Shown piece after piece: positions 9,989 through 19,009 of a stretch of DNA of 64,000 nt (position 1 is the first letter of the stretch; each line of letters opens with the position of its first letter). The notes under the pieces were generated by a model. That model had not been told where the DNA came from. It did no database searches and was given only the letters and a program-made list of their open reading frames with translations. Origin of the DNA: Hondaea fermentalgiana (taxonomy: Eukaryota; Sar; Bigyra; Thraustochytrida; Thraustochytriidae); contig NPFB01000005.1 of the NCBI GenBank assembly GCA_014084085.1, forward strand, positions 812,332 to 876,331, read 5' to 3'. The position numbers were made by a program, and so were the translations under genes.

Positions 9989-11052
9989 CTAGACGCCATC
10001 ATCCTCCCATGGGCAAGGCAGGTAGTACGTTAGAGTGCCCATGTCATCCTCAAAGGTGACATAGATAATCATCGCCTCTTTGCTCACAATACAAAAGATC
10101 ACCTTGTCGTATTCTGAGACCACCCCGAATTGCATTGCGCGAATAAACTCGGTCACATTCAGCCTTGCGGATGCCTTGCCGACGCCGCTCCCCTCAACCG
10201 GCGAATCGAGACCCTGAAACTTGGTCCGCATCACCGCAATCTCCGTGGCGACTTGCAGTTGCATTGTGCCCTTGCAGGTGAGCGTCAGAGTTACGAACTT
10301 GTCCAGCAGCTTCATGCGCTCCAAGACCATGCGCACGTGCTTCGGATCTGGACTGTAAAGCGAGATGTCAGGCTTGCGTAAGTTCGGCTCCCGGTACGCA
10401 TAGAGACCCTCCACGGTCAAAAATGTCGAGATCGGCGCATCTTGCGTCACACTCAGACCACTCAACGTCTCCGCAATGATGCTAAAGCAAGGAACCCCCT
10501 GCCGTTTGGTGAGCTTAAAGACTACCTTGTCTGATTGCTCTGCAGATTTGAACGCCCGCAAGAGATTACCGACTTTGATGAGCACAGAAATCGTCGAATC
10601 TGCTTTTGAGGCAATGTCATATGAGGTAAAAGCATCCATTCCAAGCGTTGCAAACAGCATCGCGTCAGACTCCGCATCGGCAACCTTGCGAAACTGAAAG
10701 CTCTCCTTGGACATATGAAGAGCGCACTCATCGCAGACCTTGCTGAAGCATTGCGCCGTTGCTAAGCGCGAGCACCAAGGCAACAACCAGACGACAAAGG
10801 AGAGAGAGTGGAGGCATCCATTCATAGCCGGCGGGCATCAGCACGGAGCCGTGAGTGTTAGTCAGCTTGTCCCTCTTTGTCGTGCCGCACACGCGGTTCC
10901 GTCGCGGCAGCTCAACCATCAGCATCCGCACATCCGTCCACCTCACATTACCCACGATCCTTGCCTAGTCAACCTCCCCCCGTTCCAAGAGATCGAGACT
11001 TACCGAGGAATGTCCTGAGCCCCGTGTCGTCGAGCGTCGCCTTGAAGCGCAT
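9989..11052 (-). CDS. HUS1: HUS1, 9-1-1 DNA-damage checkpoint clamp subunit (two exons)
   Basis: Exon 1 is 11004-11052 (ATG at 11052, reading MRFKATLDDTGLRTFL). A GTAAGT donor follows at 11003. The intron is 10762-11003 (242 bp) and ends in TTAG. Exon 2 is 9989-10761. The joined CDS is 822 nt, 273 residues, and keeps frame. The join restores the conserved N-terminus of the family (human starts MKFRAKI). Downstream matches include SKVCDECALHMS, DAPISTFLTVEG, KPDISLYSPDPKHVRMVLERMK and a C-terminal strand ending in Y-Y-L-P. HUS1 pairs with RAD9 and RAD1 in a PCNA-shaped ring loaded at damaged DNA to activate ATR signalling. Reading only the exon 2 frame gives a false hydrophobic N-terminus from intron sequence. 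RAD1 and RAD9 are not in this window. Confidence 0.88.
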
Positions 11053-11542
11053 GGTACCACGTCGCTCTCACGGACCTTGCCCGCCCCGCCCGCAATCTCA
11101 CGTTCAAACTTTGATGACCCAGTTGGGTTTTGCTATAAAAACAAAAAAAATTCTTTTCGTCTCTCACTCTCCGCCTATTCTGGAGCGGAACCCGTTTGAC
11201 ATGGGTGACCGAAGCCTGACGTGTTGTACATACAAATAGAGGCTTTCGTATCGTTTGCAGGATGACACACGAATCAAGTGAGATGACTTGTTTTCCTTAC
11301 ACTGTTTCTTCAAAAAATGAATAAACGAATGAAAACGCGAGCATATTCCATCGCAGTGATCATTCAATCAGTTCATCCTTTCGTCATCGTGTTGCTGATT
11401 CCTTCTACGTTTGCCTAAATACATACGTCAAGATTCAAGACTGACAGCGACAGGAAGTTGTCATTGTTCAAGAACGAAGACTGTCACATCAAACTGTGAT
11501 TCACTAAATTCTGTCTGAGATAATGAGAAAGTGGACGACTGC
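11053..11542. other. Spacer between the HUS1 start and the SPT6 stop
   Basis: 490 bp holding the HUS1 promoter (near 11053-11150) and the SPT6 3' UTR. An AT-rich stretch with TATAAAAAC and an A run lies near 11133-11152. No ORF of interest. Confidence 0.5.
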
Positions 11543-14500
11543 TCATCGACCATAGGAATAGCTTCCGCCTCCGCTTCCGCCGCCGCCACCACCACCGTAG
11601 CTGTAGCTGCCACTTCCGCCACCGTAGCCGCCGCCGCCGCCGCCGCCATAGCCACCACTGCCGCCGCCACCATAGCTGCCGCCGTAGCTACCACTGCCGC
11701 CGCCGCCATAGCTGCCGCCGTAGCTGCCGCCGTAGCTGCCACCGTAGCTGCCACCGCCGCCGCCACCACCGCCATAGCCGCCATAGCTGCTGCCGCCATA
11801 GCGTCCACTCGATTGGCGGCTGCGCGAACCACGGAGAAGATCCTTCCAGTTCGTCTTAAAATATTGGACGAGGTCCTCGAGGTTGTTGAAATCTCGCTGG
11901 TCGTGCAACTTATAGCCATCAGGCGTGAGGCTGATCTTGAGCTTACTCACGGTGCTCGTACCTGGCATAAAGTGCAGCGTAAAGTAGCCAGGCTGGTTTT
12001 CCATCGGGTTGATTTTGTACGGGATTCGCCTTGGCTGCTTTGCCTTGGCTGCGCGGAGCTCATGATCGGTTTCCTCATTGTTTTTGCTCACAAAGTATCT
12101 GAACTTGTAAAGATCAGCAAGGAACTCTGCCATGGGCGTAAAGTACCGTGCGAGCATCTCATCCAAGTCTTCATACCGCAATTGCTGGCCGCTGCGCATG
12201 ATCGTGAGCGGCGGCACCAGCTTGGGGTCCTTTTCTGACTTCTTCGGGTCCTCCTGCACGTCCGTGTGCTGGAACATGGGCTCCGGAACATCTGCAATCT
12301 TCCAAGTCACCGTCAGATGTTTCAATCCGTGACTGCTCGGGCGAATAATGTAGTCGCCGACAGGCTTGTCGCGCAAGCTCTCTTCAGCCTCCCCGCGCGT
12401 GATGTTCTCAAATGAAGGGTGCGTAATGAGTCGCTTAAGTGCACCATCCGCGGTGCGATTCTTGTTGCGCTTAGCACGAGATCGGTCCTCAAGCGTCTGA
12501 GGACGCATCCAGAATGGATCATCGAATTTGATGTACGGCGGCCGGTTCAGAACATCAGGCTTTGCGGTCAACTTGAGCGAAAATCGGTCCTTCTGCACTT
12601 CGAGAACGCGCGCAAGTAGCTCAGAGCCCACGCCAAGCTGGAGCGTGTTCGCCATCCACTCTTTGAGTGGCCGCAACGGGTCTGCGTCCTGGCTCGGGGG
12701 CGCCGCCGGGTTCATCGGGTCCATCCCAGCGTTGGAATGGAAGCCAGAGTCAACAGACGGTGGTCGCTGGTTCGAAAGTTCATTTACGTGGATCGAGCCC
12801 CGGAGACCGTTGGCAAGCTGCACGTCGATGAATCGACTTTTAATACCCGTGATCCGCACCGTCACGTCGCACTCGCGGAACAAGGTGCGGTCATTCTCGC
12901 CCGTCAGCGCATCAAACAGCTCCGCTTGCGGAAGCTGCCGGCGCGGCGCCAAGCACATGACAAACGGAAGCTGGAGTTCGCGCAAAAAGGTGCGAATCTT
13001 AGAGGGCAGATGCGCTGGGTTCTCCACCATGTTCGAGAGGGCCTTCGCGATCTCGTCGACGTTCGCGTCACAGATATCGTCACCCGGGACAAGCTGCAAG
13101 CTGTGAAGTGCTTCATCTTCGCGTACGACAGGAAAGAGACTCCGGGGCGCGTCGTACTTGTACGAGAGCGCGGTAGCCTCGTCCGGGTACGCAAACCACG
13201 CTTTGGCGCCGTACTTGGCAAGCCACATGGGGTCTTCGGACAGCTGCGCGTCGACGCGCCGACGCGACTTTTGCATCACTCTACGCGCGAGGTCAATCAC
13301 ATTACTATCAAGCTTGCCCTCATGGTCCGGCTCCGGCATTTGTCTATCGACTCCCTTGCGCACGGCCCACAGCAAGGCGCCCTCAAGCAAACGATCCTTG
13401 GGGTGGATCCGTGTCGCGTCAAATGGGTTCGACTCGATTGTGTTGTAGCCCTCGTCTTCGTCCATGTAAGCCCGATTCCCGTCCGCGCTCACATGCGTGT
13501 TAAAGTCGATACGCAAAAATCCCGCTGCGTTGAGGTAGACGATAAGACGCCGCGACTGTAGCCCTGCGCCGTCCCCGTTGTACATTGCACCGCGCGCTGC
13601 GTCATCATCATTGTTGTCCTCCTCCATTGCCGCGTCCACGTCCTTGAGCGCAGCGCCCGCGGGAACGCTGTACTTGCGCAGCCAGCTCGCAATGCTATCG
13701 CGCGAGGCAACGATGCGCGAGGAGCGCTCGAGCGACTCTACCAAAGCCTTGGCCTTGCGGAATCCCAGACCCGGAACGAAAGGCAAGATCGTGCGGGCAT
13801 GTGTGTAACGAACAATGTGGTTTACGTCCACACCGGTCAAGGAGACGGCATTAACCAGGACGCGCTCCAGCTGGCGCAGGTACGGCATCGCCGCCACTTT
13901 ACCCTGCATAGGGTGCAGGTCAATGGCGAAGATCTCGCTTCGCTCGTACTGAGTCACATCCTCTCGGGTTACGTCCGTCCACAATGCGCAGACCTCTTGC
14001 AGCGGGTTGAGCATGAAGCGCGCCATGGCAGTGGCGCGGCGCAAATTCATGTCTGCCTCCGGGTCCTCCTTGGTGCGCCGCGAACTCGCCGCTGCCGCGC
14101 AAGCGATTGAATCATCGATGATCAAGGGAATGAAAAGCCCGTCCGGGTTCTCCTCCGCGACGTCTCGTTCTGTGGCGTTGCGCACATCCGTTTCCAAGAG
14201 CTCCGCAAGATCGTGTGCAGGCCGTGCCCGCTGCGCACGATCTTGCGCCTCGCGTTCAAGACCAATCGTCATGCCGCGCATGCGCATGCCGGCGCTCGCA
14301 TTCAAAAGAATATAATGTGGCTTGTGCTGCTCGCGCAAAGCCGTGAGACCTGCCTCCACCTCCTTTCGCTTGACAATCGAAGGAAGCTTCGTGAATTCTT
14401 GCACAGTGCCTTGAGCGTCGACGACCACCGCGTAGTTTGTCACCTTGTTCTCGTCGGTCAGATACACGGCCATGATCTTGACAGCGTCGGGACCAACGTA

Positions 14501-17500
14501 GCGGTCTTTCGGGATCGCCACCTGACTGTGGTCGATGGGAAAACTCAGCGGAGCGGTCGTGACTTCCCGCCAGAGACGCGCCGCACTCTTGCGAACGATG
14601 AGGTCGCGCGCGCGATCTGCCAATTCCGAGAACATCGCCTTTTCGACAAATTTAAGCATGTGCTTGGTGACTGCACGCAATAGCACGTCGAAGCGGATGC
14701 GGTCCCACGGACGAAAGACATCCTTTTGCGGAAGTTCGATGGTCTGGTGCTCGTCCGCGCTGCGCGGGACTTCACCGAGGCGCATTCCCGTTGTCACACA
14801 CTGCACTCCCTCCGCCGTCAAGAGGTACTTGCTGAACTCGAGAAGGATAATCTGCGTGAGTTCTGCGCGGTTCACGCTCTTGGTCAAAAGATTCTCTGCC
14901 TCGGCGCTCAGGATCAAGAGAACTTGTGTTTCGTGTTCGGGAACGCGACCGTTGTTGGTGTTACGCGTCGCAACTGCTGGCGCCTGCGCATACGGGTCGC
15001 TGATGCTCATGGCGTCGGCATTTTCCGCGGCTGGCTGACCGGCAACAGCTGCAGCCTCTGCAGCGGCCAAGATCTTTTCGTGGCCTAGGAACTCACTGAA
15101 CGGCTTGTAGCACAGCGACGCGACTTCATAGTACTCGCTAAGCGGGTTGGAGGCAATTTGGGCACGCCCGCGCACCGTGAGACGCGTTCGCACCTTGCCA
15201 TGCTGTCTGTACAGCTTTCGCAAGAATGCCAAAACGCGGGGCTCCGATGAGATTTCGTATGCGAGTGACTGAATGGCAGCCGCCTCGACGGCCTCTTCGT
15301 TGCGAAGCTCCGCTCCAATAGCAACGTGCGCCAAGAGATTGGGAGCTTCCATCTCGTCTTGCGGCTCGCGAGGCTTCCACAACACGCGGCCCTCTTCGAC
15401 GCAGGCGCCAAAGCGGGCCGCAGACCCAATCATGTTGCAAAAACGCATAAGCCCCCAGGCCTCGAGGCGCCCGTGCTGTCCGGTGCTATTGCCGGTCTTG
15501 CGCTTAAGAAGGGTTGTCTGCTGCTTGCGTCGCTCCGCACGCTTTTTGCGTTTCTCCTTGAGCATTTTGGCGCGCTCGCGTTGGGCCTGCAGCTCATCGC
15601 GCATCATCCTATCGTGCTCATTGTCCGAGACTGCATCGAGGTCGTCCGGTTTGCCACCAAAGTCTTCCTCATCGGAGTCGCTCAAGTCCGAGTCATCGCT
15701 GAGGTCGCTGAGGTCATCTTGACCTCCGCCGCTCTTGGAGGGCACGATTGCTGCGCTTCGGGGTGCTTCTCCCTTGTTGCCGCTCTCCCCCCCCGCGTTT
15801 GAGTCCGCACTGCCGGCGCCGTTCGTGGCGTCATCTTCTTTTGTCTCGGTCGTCGTTCCGGCGGCGGCGGCGGCGGCAGCGGCGCCACCTTCTTGGGTTT
15901 GCTGCTGCGTCGAAGCACCGGCACCAGCCTCGGCAGCTGGCGCGTTTTCGCCTGCTGCTGCCTCCTGCCCAGGGGGCACGTAGTTCTCGTCGTCGCTCTC
16001 ACCACCCTGAAAGAGGGCATCGATCTCCTCACTTTGTCCGTCGCCGGGCTTTTTCGAGTCTGACGATGTGACGGCGCGGCTCGCCTTGGCCTTTTCCTTC
16101 TTTTGGCGCAAAAGCTCGCGGTGGCGCTTACGGCGCGCTCGACGCGCAGCGTGTGCCTGGGCCTCCGTGAGACCATCGCCAAACATAAAGGTCACGTACG
16201 TGTGAATCTCCTTGAGACGCTGGATGCTCAAGTCCTGCCCGCGAAGGCGCTTGATGCGCTCAATTAGGGCATCCCGATAAAAAGTGACATTGTCGCTCAC
16301 GCCGGCAGCGGCGCCTGAGGCATCGACAGCGACCGACTCTTCGTCCTCAATGTTGACCGGCACAACGCGACGGACAAGCTTACACAGCAAGTCCCGCCAG
16401 TCCAGTGTTCGCGCATACTTTATGCCCAGATCGAAAATATTCCAGAGATCGTCGAGCGTAAGAGGCGTGATGTCCGGCGCGCAATACATGTACACGTAGG
16501 GGACCTCCATGGACTCCCGCTGCATGTGTTCAAGCGCCTTGCGAATCGGTTCGCGCAGATCGGAGAGTGGTTTAGGAAGGCCAATACCGAACCGGTCCGT
16601 GTAAAGCTTGTCGAGGTGCGTGTACACCCACTCAGCCTGCGCGACACGCTGCTGTGCCTCGCTGTTACTTCCAGCAGCCTCGACAGTAGCGCCGAGCGTC
16701 GCGGACCCAAGCATCATCTCGTCATCACCGTAGCCCGTTTCCTTCGACTCCGTGGTCGCACCGCCCAACTGAGACAGCTCCTCGGGGCTCCGCATAAAGT
16801 ACTCGCCGCCAAAGCGAGGCGACCGCTTTAGATTGCCCGTGCGCTCGAGCAGCTGAATGCGCTCAGGGAGGTCAGTCTTGCGGATCAGCTCGTCTTCCTC
16901 GAGCATGTAGTTCTCGGCACGCGTTGCAAAGTCGAACATCTCTTCCATTTGGCGCTTGCGCTGTTTGAGCATCTGACGCTTGCGAGCCTCCTCGACATCA
17001 CCGTACTCGAGCTCACGGTCGGCCTCGGGATCAAGTTCGAATTCCTCTTTCGAGAAGCCAAAGAGGTCGTTAAAGGTCTCGTCTTGCTCGCGCAGTTTTT
17101 CTTCCTCCTTGGAGAGGTTGCCTTTCGGCTTTTTCGCTCGCCTGCGCACTTCGCCCTCGACAAAGTCGTCCTCCACAATAAAGTCGGCGTCTTCATCGAA
17201 CTCGTCCTCACCGTCGAGCGGCTCCTCATCGGGAATGCGTTCCCCGCGAAAGAGACGGTCCTCCTGCTCGGCGCCAAACACCTGCATCCCGCTTTGTTTT
17301 TGATTTTCGCGCACAAGATCGAGATCATCCTGGGAGATCTTGGGACGCTTGCGACCTTTACGAAGCCTCTTTTTCGTTCGCTTGCGCTTGTTGCTTTCGC
17401 TGTCCGAGTCTGAATCGCTGTCCGAGCCTTCTTCTTCGTCTTCTTCTCCGTCGCCGACAACAAAGTCGTCAAAGACGTACTCATTTTCAGCTTTTTCGTC

Positions 17501-17863
17501 GCCGTCTTCTTCGTCATCGTTCTTGTCCTGGTCACTTTCCTCTGCCTCGTCGTCGAGAAAGTTAGCGCCAGTGGGACCAGACGAAGAGGCGCCCTTCTTT
17601 TTCTTTTTCTTCAGCTTATTGTTCTTGGGCGCCGATTTGTCCTCATCATTGCCGCCACCATCATCATCATCATCGTCGTCGTCGTCGTTATCGTCGCTGT
17701 TGGCCTTTTTCTCGTCGGCAACAGGGTCCTTTTTCTTTTGCTCTGTCTTTTTCTCTTCGTCTGAGGACTCGGAGATGTCGCTTCCGGAATCGGAGCCCGA
17801 GTCAGAGTCCGAGTCGAGGACCTTGGACTTGGCGCCCACGCCATTGGCTGAGGGGTCCGCCAT
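11543..17863 (-). CDS. SPT6: SPT6 histone chaperone and transcription elongation factor with a Gly/Ser/Tyr-rich C-terminal tail
   Basis: 2,106 residues in one exon from the ATG at 17863. Domains in order: acidic disordered N-terminus with Asp/Glu runs and KKKKK patches (1-270); helical core with Arg-rich stretches (270-1100); YqgF/RNase-H-like fold (about 1125-1290, YAVVVDAQGTVQEF); helix-hairpin-helix (about 1335-1385, LPFVPGLGFRKAKALVESLE); S1 RNA-binding domain (about 1650-1720, VTVRITGIKSRFIDVQLANG); tandem SH2 (about 1800-2000, first SH2 GDYIIRPSSHGLKHLTV). SPT6 rides with RNA polymerase II, reassembles nucleosomes behind it and binds phosphorylated RPB1 linker through the tandem SH2. 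Human SPT6 is about 1,726 residues; the excess here is low-complexity sequence. The last 95 residues are almost only Gly, Ser and Tyr with scattered Arg, which is atypical of the family. Confidence 0.95.
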   Translation of the reverse strand: MADPSANGVGAKSKVLDSDSDSGSDSGSDISESSDEEKKTEQKKKDPVADEKKANSDDNDDDDDDDDDGGGNDEDKSAPKNNKLKKKKKKGASSSGPTGANFLDDEAEESDQDKNDDEEDGDEKAENEYVFDDFVVGDGEEDEEEGSDSDSDSDSESNKRKRTKKRLRKGRKRPKISQDDLDLVRENQKQSGMQVFGAEQEDRLFRGERIPDEEPLDGEDEFDEDADFIVEDDFVEGEVRRRAKKPKGNLSKEEEKLREQDETFNDLFGFSKEEFELDPEADRELEYGDVEEARKRQMLKQRKRQMEEMFDFATRAENYMLEEDELIRKTDLPERIQLLERTGNLKRSPRFGGEYFMRSPEELSQLGGATTESKETGYGDDEMMLGSATLGATVEAAGSNSEAQQRVAQAEWVYTHLDKLYTDRFGIGLPKPLSDLREPIRKALEHMQRESMEVPYVYMYCAPDITPLTLDDLWNIFDLGIKYARTLDWRDLLCKLVRRVVPVNIEDEESVAVDASGAAAGVSDNVTFYRDALIERIKRLRGQDLSIQRLKEIHTYVTFMFGDGLTEAQAHAARRARRKRHRELLRQKKEKAKASRAVTSSDSKKPGDGQSEEIDALFQGGESDDENYVPPGQEAAAGENAPAAEAGAGASTQQQTQEGGAAAAAAAAGTTTETKEDDATNGAGSADSNAGGESGNKGEAPRSAAIVPSKSGGGQDDLSDLSDDSDLSDSDEEDFGGKPDDLDAVSDNEHDRMMRDELQAQRERAKMLKEKRKKRAERRKQQTTLLKRKTGNSTGQHGRLEAWGLMRFCNMIGSAARFGACVEEGRVLWKPREPQDEMEAPNLLAHVAIGAELRNEEAVEAAAIQSLAYEISSEPRVLAFLRKLYRQHGKVRTRLTVRGRAQIASNPLSEYYEVASLCYKPFSEFLGHEKILAAAEAAAVAGQPAAENADAMSISDPYAQAPAVATRNTNNGRVPEHETQVLLILSAEAENLLTKSVNRAELTQIILLEFSKYLLTAEGVQCVTTGMRLGEVPRSADEHQTIELPQKDVFRPWDRIRFDVLLRAVTKHMLKFVEKAMFSELADRARDLIVRKSAARLWREVTTAPLSFPIDHSQVAIPKDRYVGPDAVKIMAVYLTDENKVTNYAVVVDAQGTVQEFTKLPSIVKRKEVEAGLTALREQHKPHYILLNASAGMRMRGMTIGLEREAQDRAQRARPAHDLAELLETDVRNATERDVAEENPDGLFIPLIIDDSIACAAAASSRRTKEDPEADMNLRRATAMARFMLNPLQEVCALWTDVTREDVTQYERSEIFAIDLHPMQGKVAAMPYLRQLERVLVNAVSLTGVDVNHIVRYTHARTILPFVPGLGFRKAKALVESLERSSRIVASRDSIASWLRKYSVPAGAALKDVDAAMEEDNNDDDAARGAMYNGDGAGLQSRRLIVYLNAAGFLRIDFNTHVSADGNRAYMDEDEGYNTIESNPFDATRIHPKDRLLEGALLWAVRKGVDRQMPEPDHEGKLDSNVIDLARRVMQKSRRRVDAQLSEDPMWLAKYGAKAWFAYPDEATALSYKYDAPRSLFPVVREDEALHSLQLVPGDDICDANVDEIAKALSNMVENPAHLPSKIRTFLRELQLPFVMCLAPRRQLPQAELFDALTGENDRTLFRECDVTVRITGIKSRFIDVQLANGLRGSIHVNELSNQRPPSVDSGFHSNAGMDPMNPAAPPSQDADPLRPLKEWMANTLQLGVGSELLARVLEVQKDRFSLKLTAKPDVLNRPPYIKFDDPFWMRPQTLEDRSRAKRNKNRTADGALKRLITHPSFENITRGEAEESLRDKPVGDYIIRPSSHGLKHLTVTWKIADVPEPMFQHTDVQEDPKKSEKDPKLVPPLTIMRSGQQLRYEDLDEMLARYFTPMAEFLADLYKFRYFVSKNNEETDHELRAAKAKQPRRIPYKINPMENQPGYFTLHFMPGTSTVSKLKISLTPDGYKLHDQRDFNNLEDLVQYFKTNWKDLLRGSRSRQSSGRYGGSSYGGYGGGGGGGGSYGGSYGGSYGGSYGGGGSGSYGGSYGGGGSGGYGGGGGGGYGGGSGSYSYGGGGGGGSGGGSYSYGR
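11547..11815. repeat. In-frame GGY/GGS/YGG-coding repeat in the 3' end of SPT6
   Basis: Short imperfect repeats (units such as tagctgccgccg and gccaccaccgcc on the + strand) encode the SYGG/GGGG tail on the minus strand. The same DNA gives a false poly-Ala ORF on the + strand. Confidence 0.85.
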
Positions 17864-18314
17864 TCTGCAAAAATAAAGAGTATCTGTGCCTCCTCAGTTG
17901 ACTGACCTCTGCGACGTTGTTGGTGACCGCCTTTAGCCCGAGCTCGACACCTGCGTAAGACTACCTCTCAAGGTCCAAGGTGTCCTTGGTCTTCTCGAGA
18001 GACGCGCAAGAAGACTTCCTCCCTGTTCCGGCCGGCCTCGCCGCCGTTCTGGCGCGCCACCGAGGTGGGCCACCTCGCCCGCTAGCTGGCTAGCGTTCGG
18101 TTGGTGTCAATTGATTCTCGCAACGAGCACCTCGCGCCTGACGCCTTCGCGAGCGAAGACCGCGGCAGTCGCAGCCGTCTCCGCCTCGCGCAGAGCCGCG
18201 CCGCGCAGCGCAGCGCCCTGCCGTTCGTTCTCCGCCGTTCGTTCGACGTCCGCGCGCTCGCTGCTGCTGCTGCGCGAGAGCCTCGCGAGGCCTCGCACCG
18301 ACACGGCCGCAATT

Positions 18315-18414
18315 NNNNNNNNNNNNNNNNNNNNNNNNNNNNNNNNNNNNNNNNNNNNNNNNNNNNNNNNNNNNNNNNNNNNNNNNNNNNNNNNNNNNNN
18401 NNNNNNNNNNNNNN
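18315..18414. other. Assembly gap (100 N)
   Basis: Exactly 100 N, a conventional placeholder for a gap of unknown size. It lies in the GC-rich SPT6/WW-SPIN90 promoter region. Confidence 0.99.
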
Positions 18415-18587
18415 CGGGAGTCGTGCAGAGTGCCCCCCGCCGCCGCTGCCTGCGTGCGTGCGAGGCGCACGAGCGCGCGGTTTGCGCGACTTGGAGCGGG
18501 GCGGGGAAAGGGGGTTATAGCGCGGCCGGGAAGTGGAGAATGGGGGCGGCAACGTGGCGGAGCGCCTGCTTGGCTTGACTGGAGAAC

Positions 18588-18604
18588 CAGAGAGAGAGAG
18601 AGAG

Positions 18605-18643
<39 letters not shown>

Positions 18644-18645
18644 AA
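18588..18645. repeat. (AG)n and (AAAG)n microsatellite
   Basis: AG dinucleotides run into about ten AAAG units on the + strand, upstream of the WW-SPIN90 start. Confidence 0.9.
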
Positions 18646-19009
18646 AGCGAAAAGAGAGAAAAGAAGGCGAAGAAGAGCAGCAGCCTGAGCAAGCAGCCCA
18701 GACCAGATCGGCAAGACGCTCGCGCGCAGGGCCGGGCTCGGGGTCGGAGACGTTCGCGGACGGGACCGGAGACGCGCCCGGACCGGAGACGCGCCCGGGC
18801 CTCGGAGTCGCGGTGACCTGGCACGTCGCGTGGGCGGCTGCAAGTTGCGAGGGACTTGAGAGTCGAGTCAACGCGCAGGCGAGCTGACAAGCACGCGCAC
18901 GCGCGCACACACAATACGCGCGCGCGCGCGCGAGCGAGAGAGAAGGGGCGAGAGCGGAGCGAGAGCACTCTCGCGCGCGGCGAACGTGTCGCGCGAGGCC
19001 GCTCTTAAG

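Larger units (their letters stand above)
17864..19009. promoter_or_regulatory. Divergent promoter region between SPT6 (-) and the WW-SPIN90 gene (+), containing a gap
   Basis: 1.15 kb between two outward start codons, with a 100-N gap at 18315-18414. Simple repeats: (AG)n near 18588-18606, (AAAG)n near 18606-18645, and alternating CG near 18917-18932. No gene. Confidence 0.6.

Noticed and set aside
11531..12238. Poly-Ala + strand ORF opposite the SPT6 tail
   Set aside because: It is the complement of the Gly/Ser/Tyr repeat and the well-supported SPT6 reading; it has no domain.
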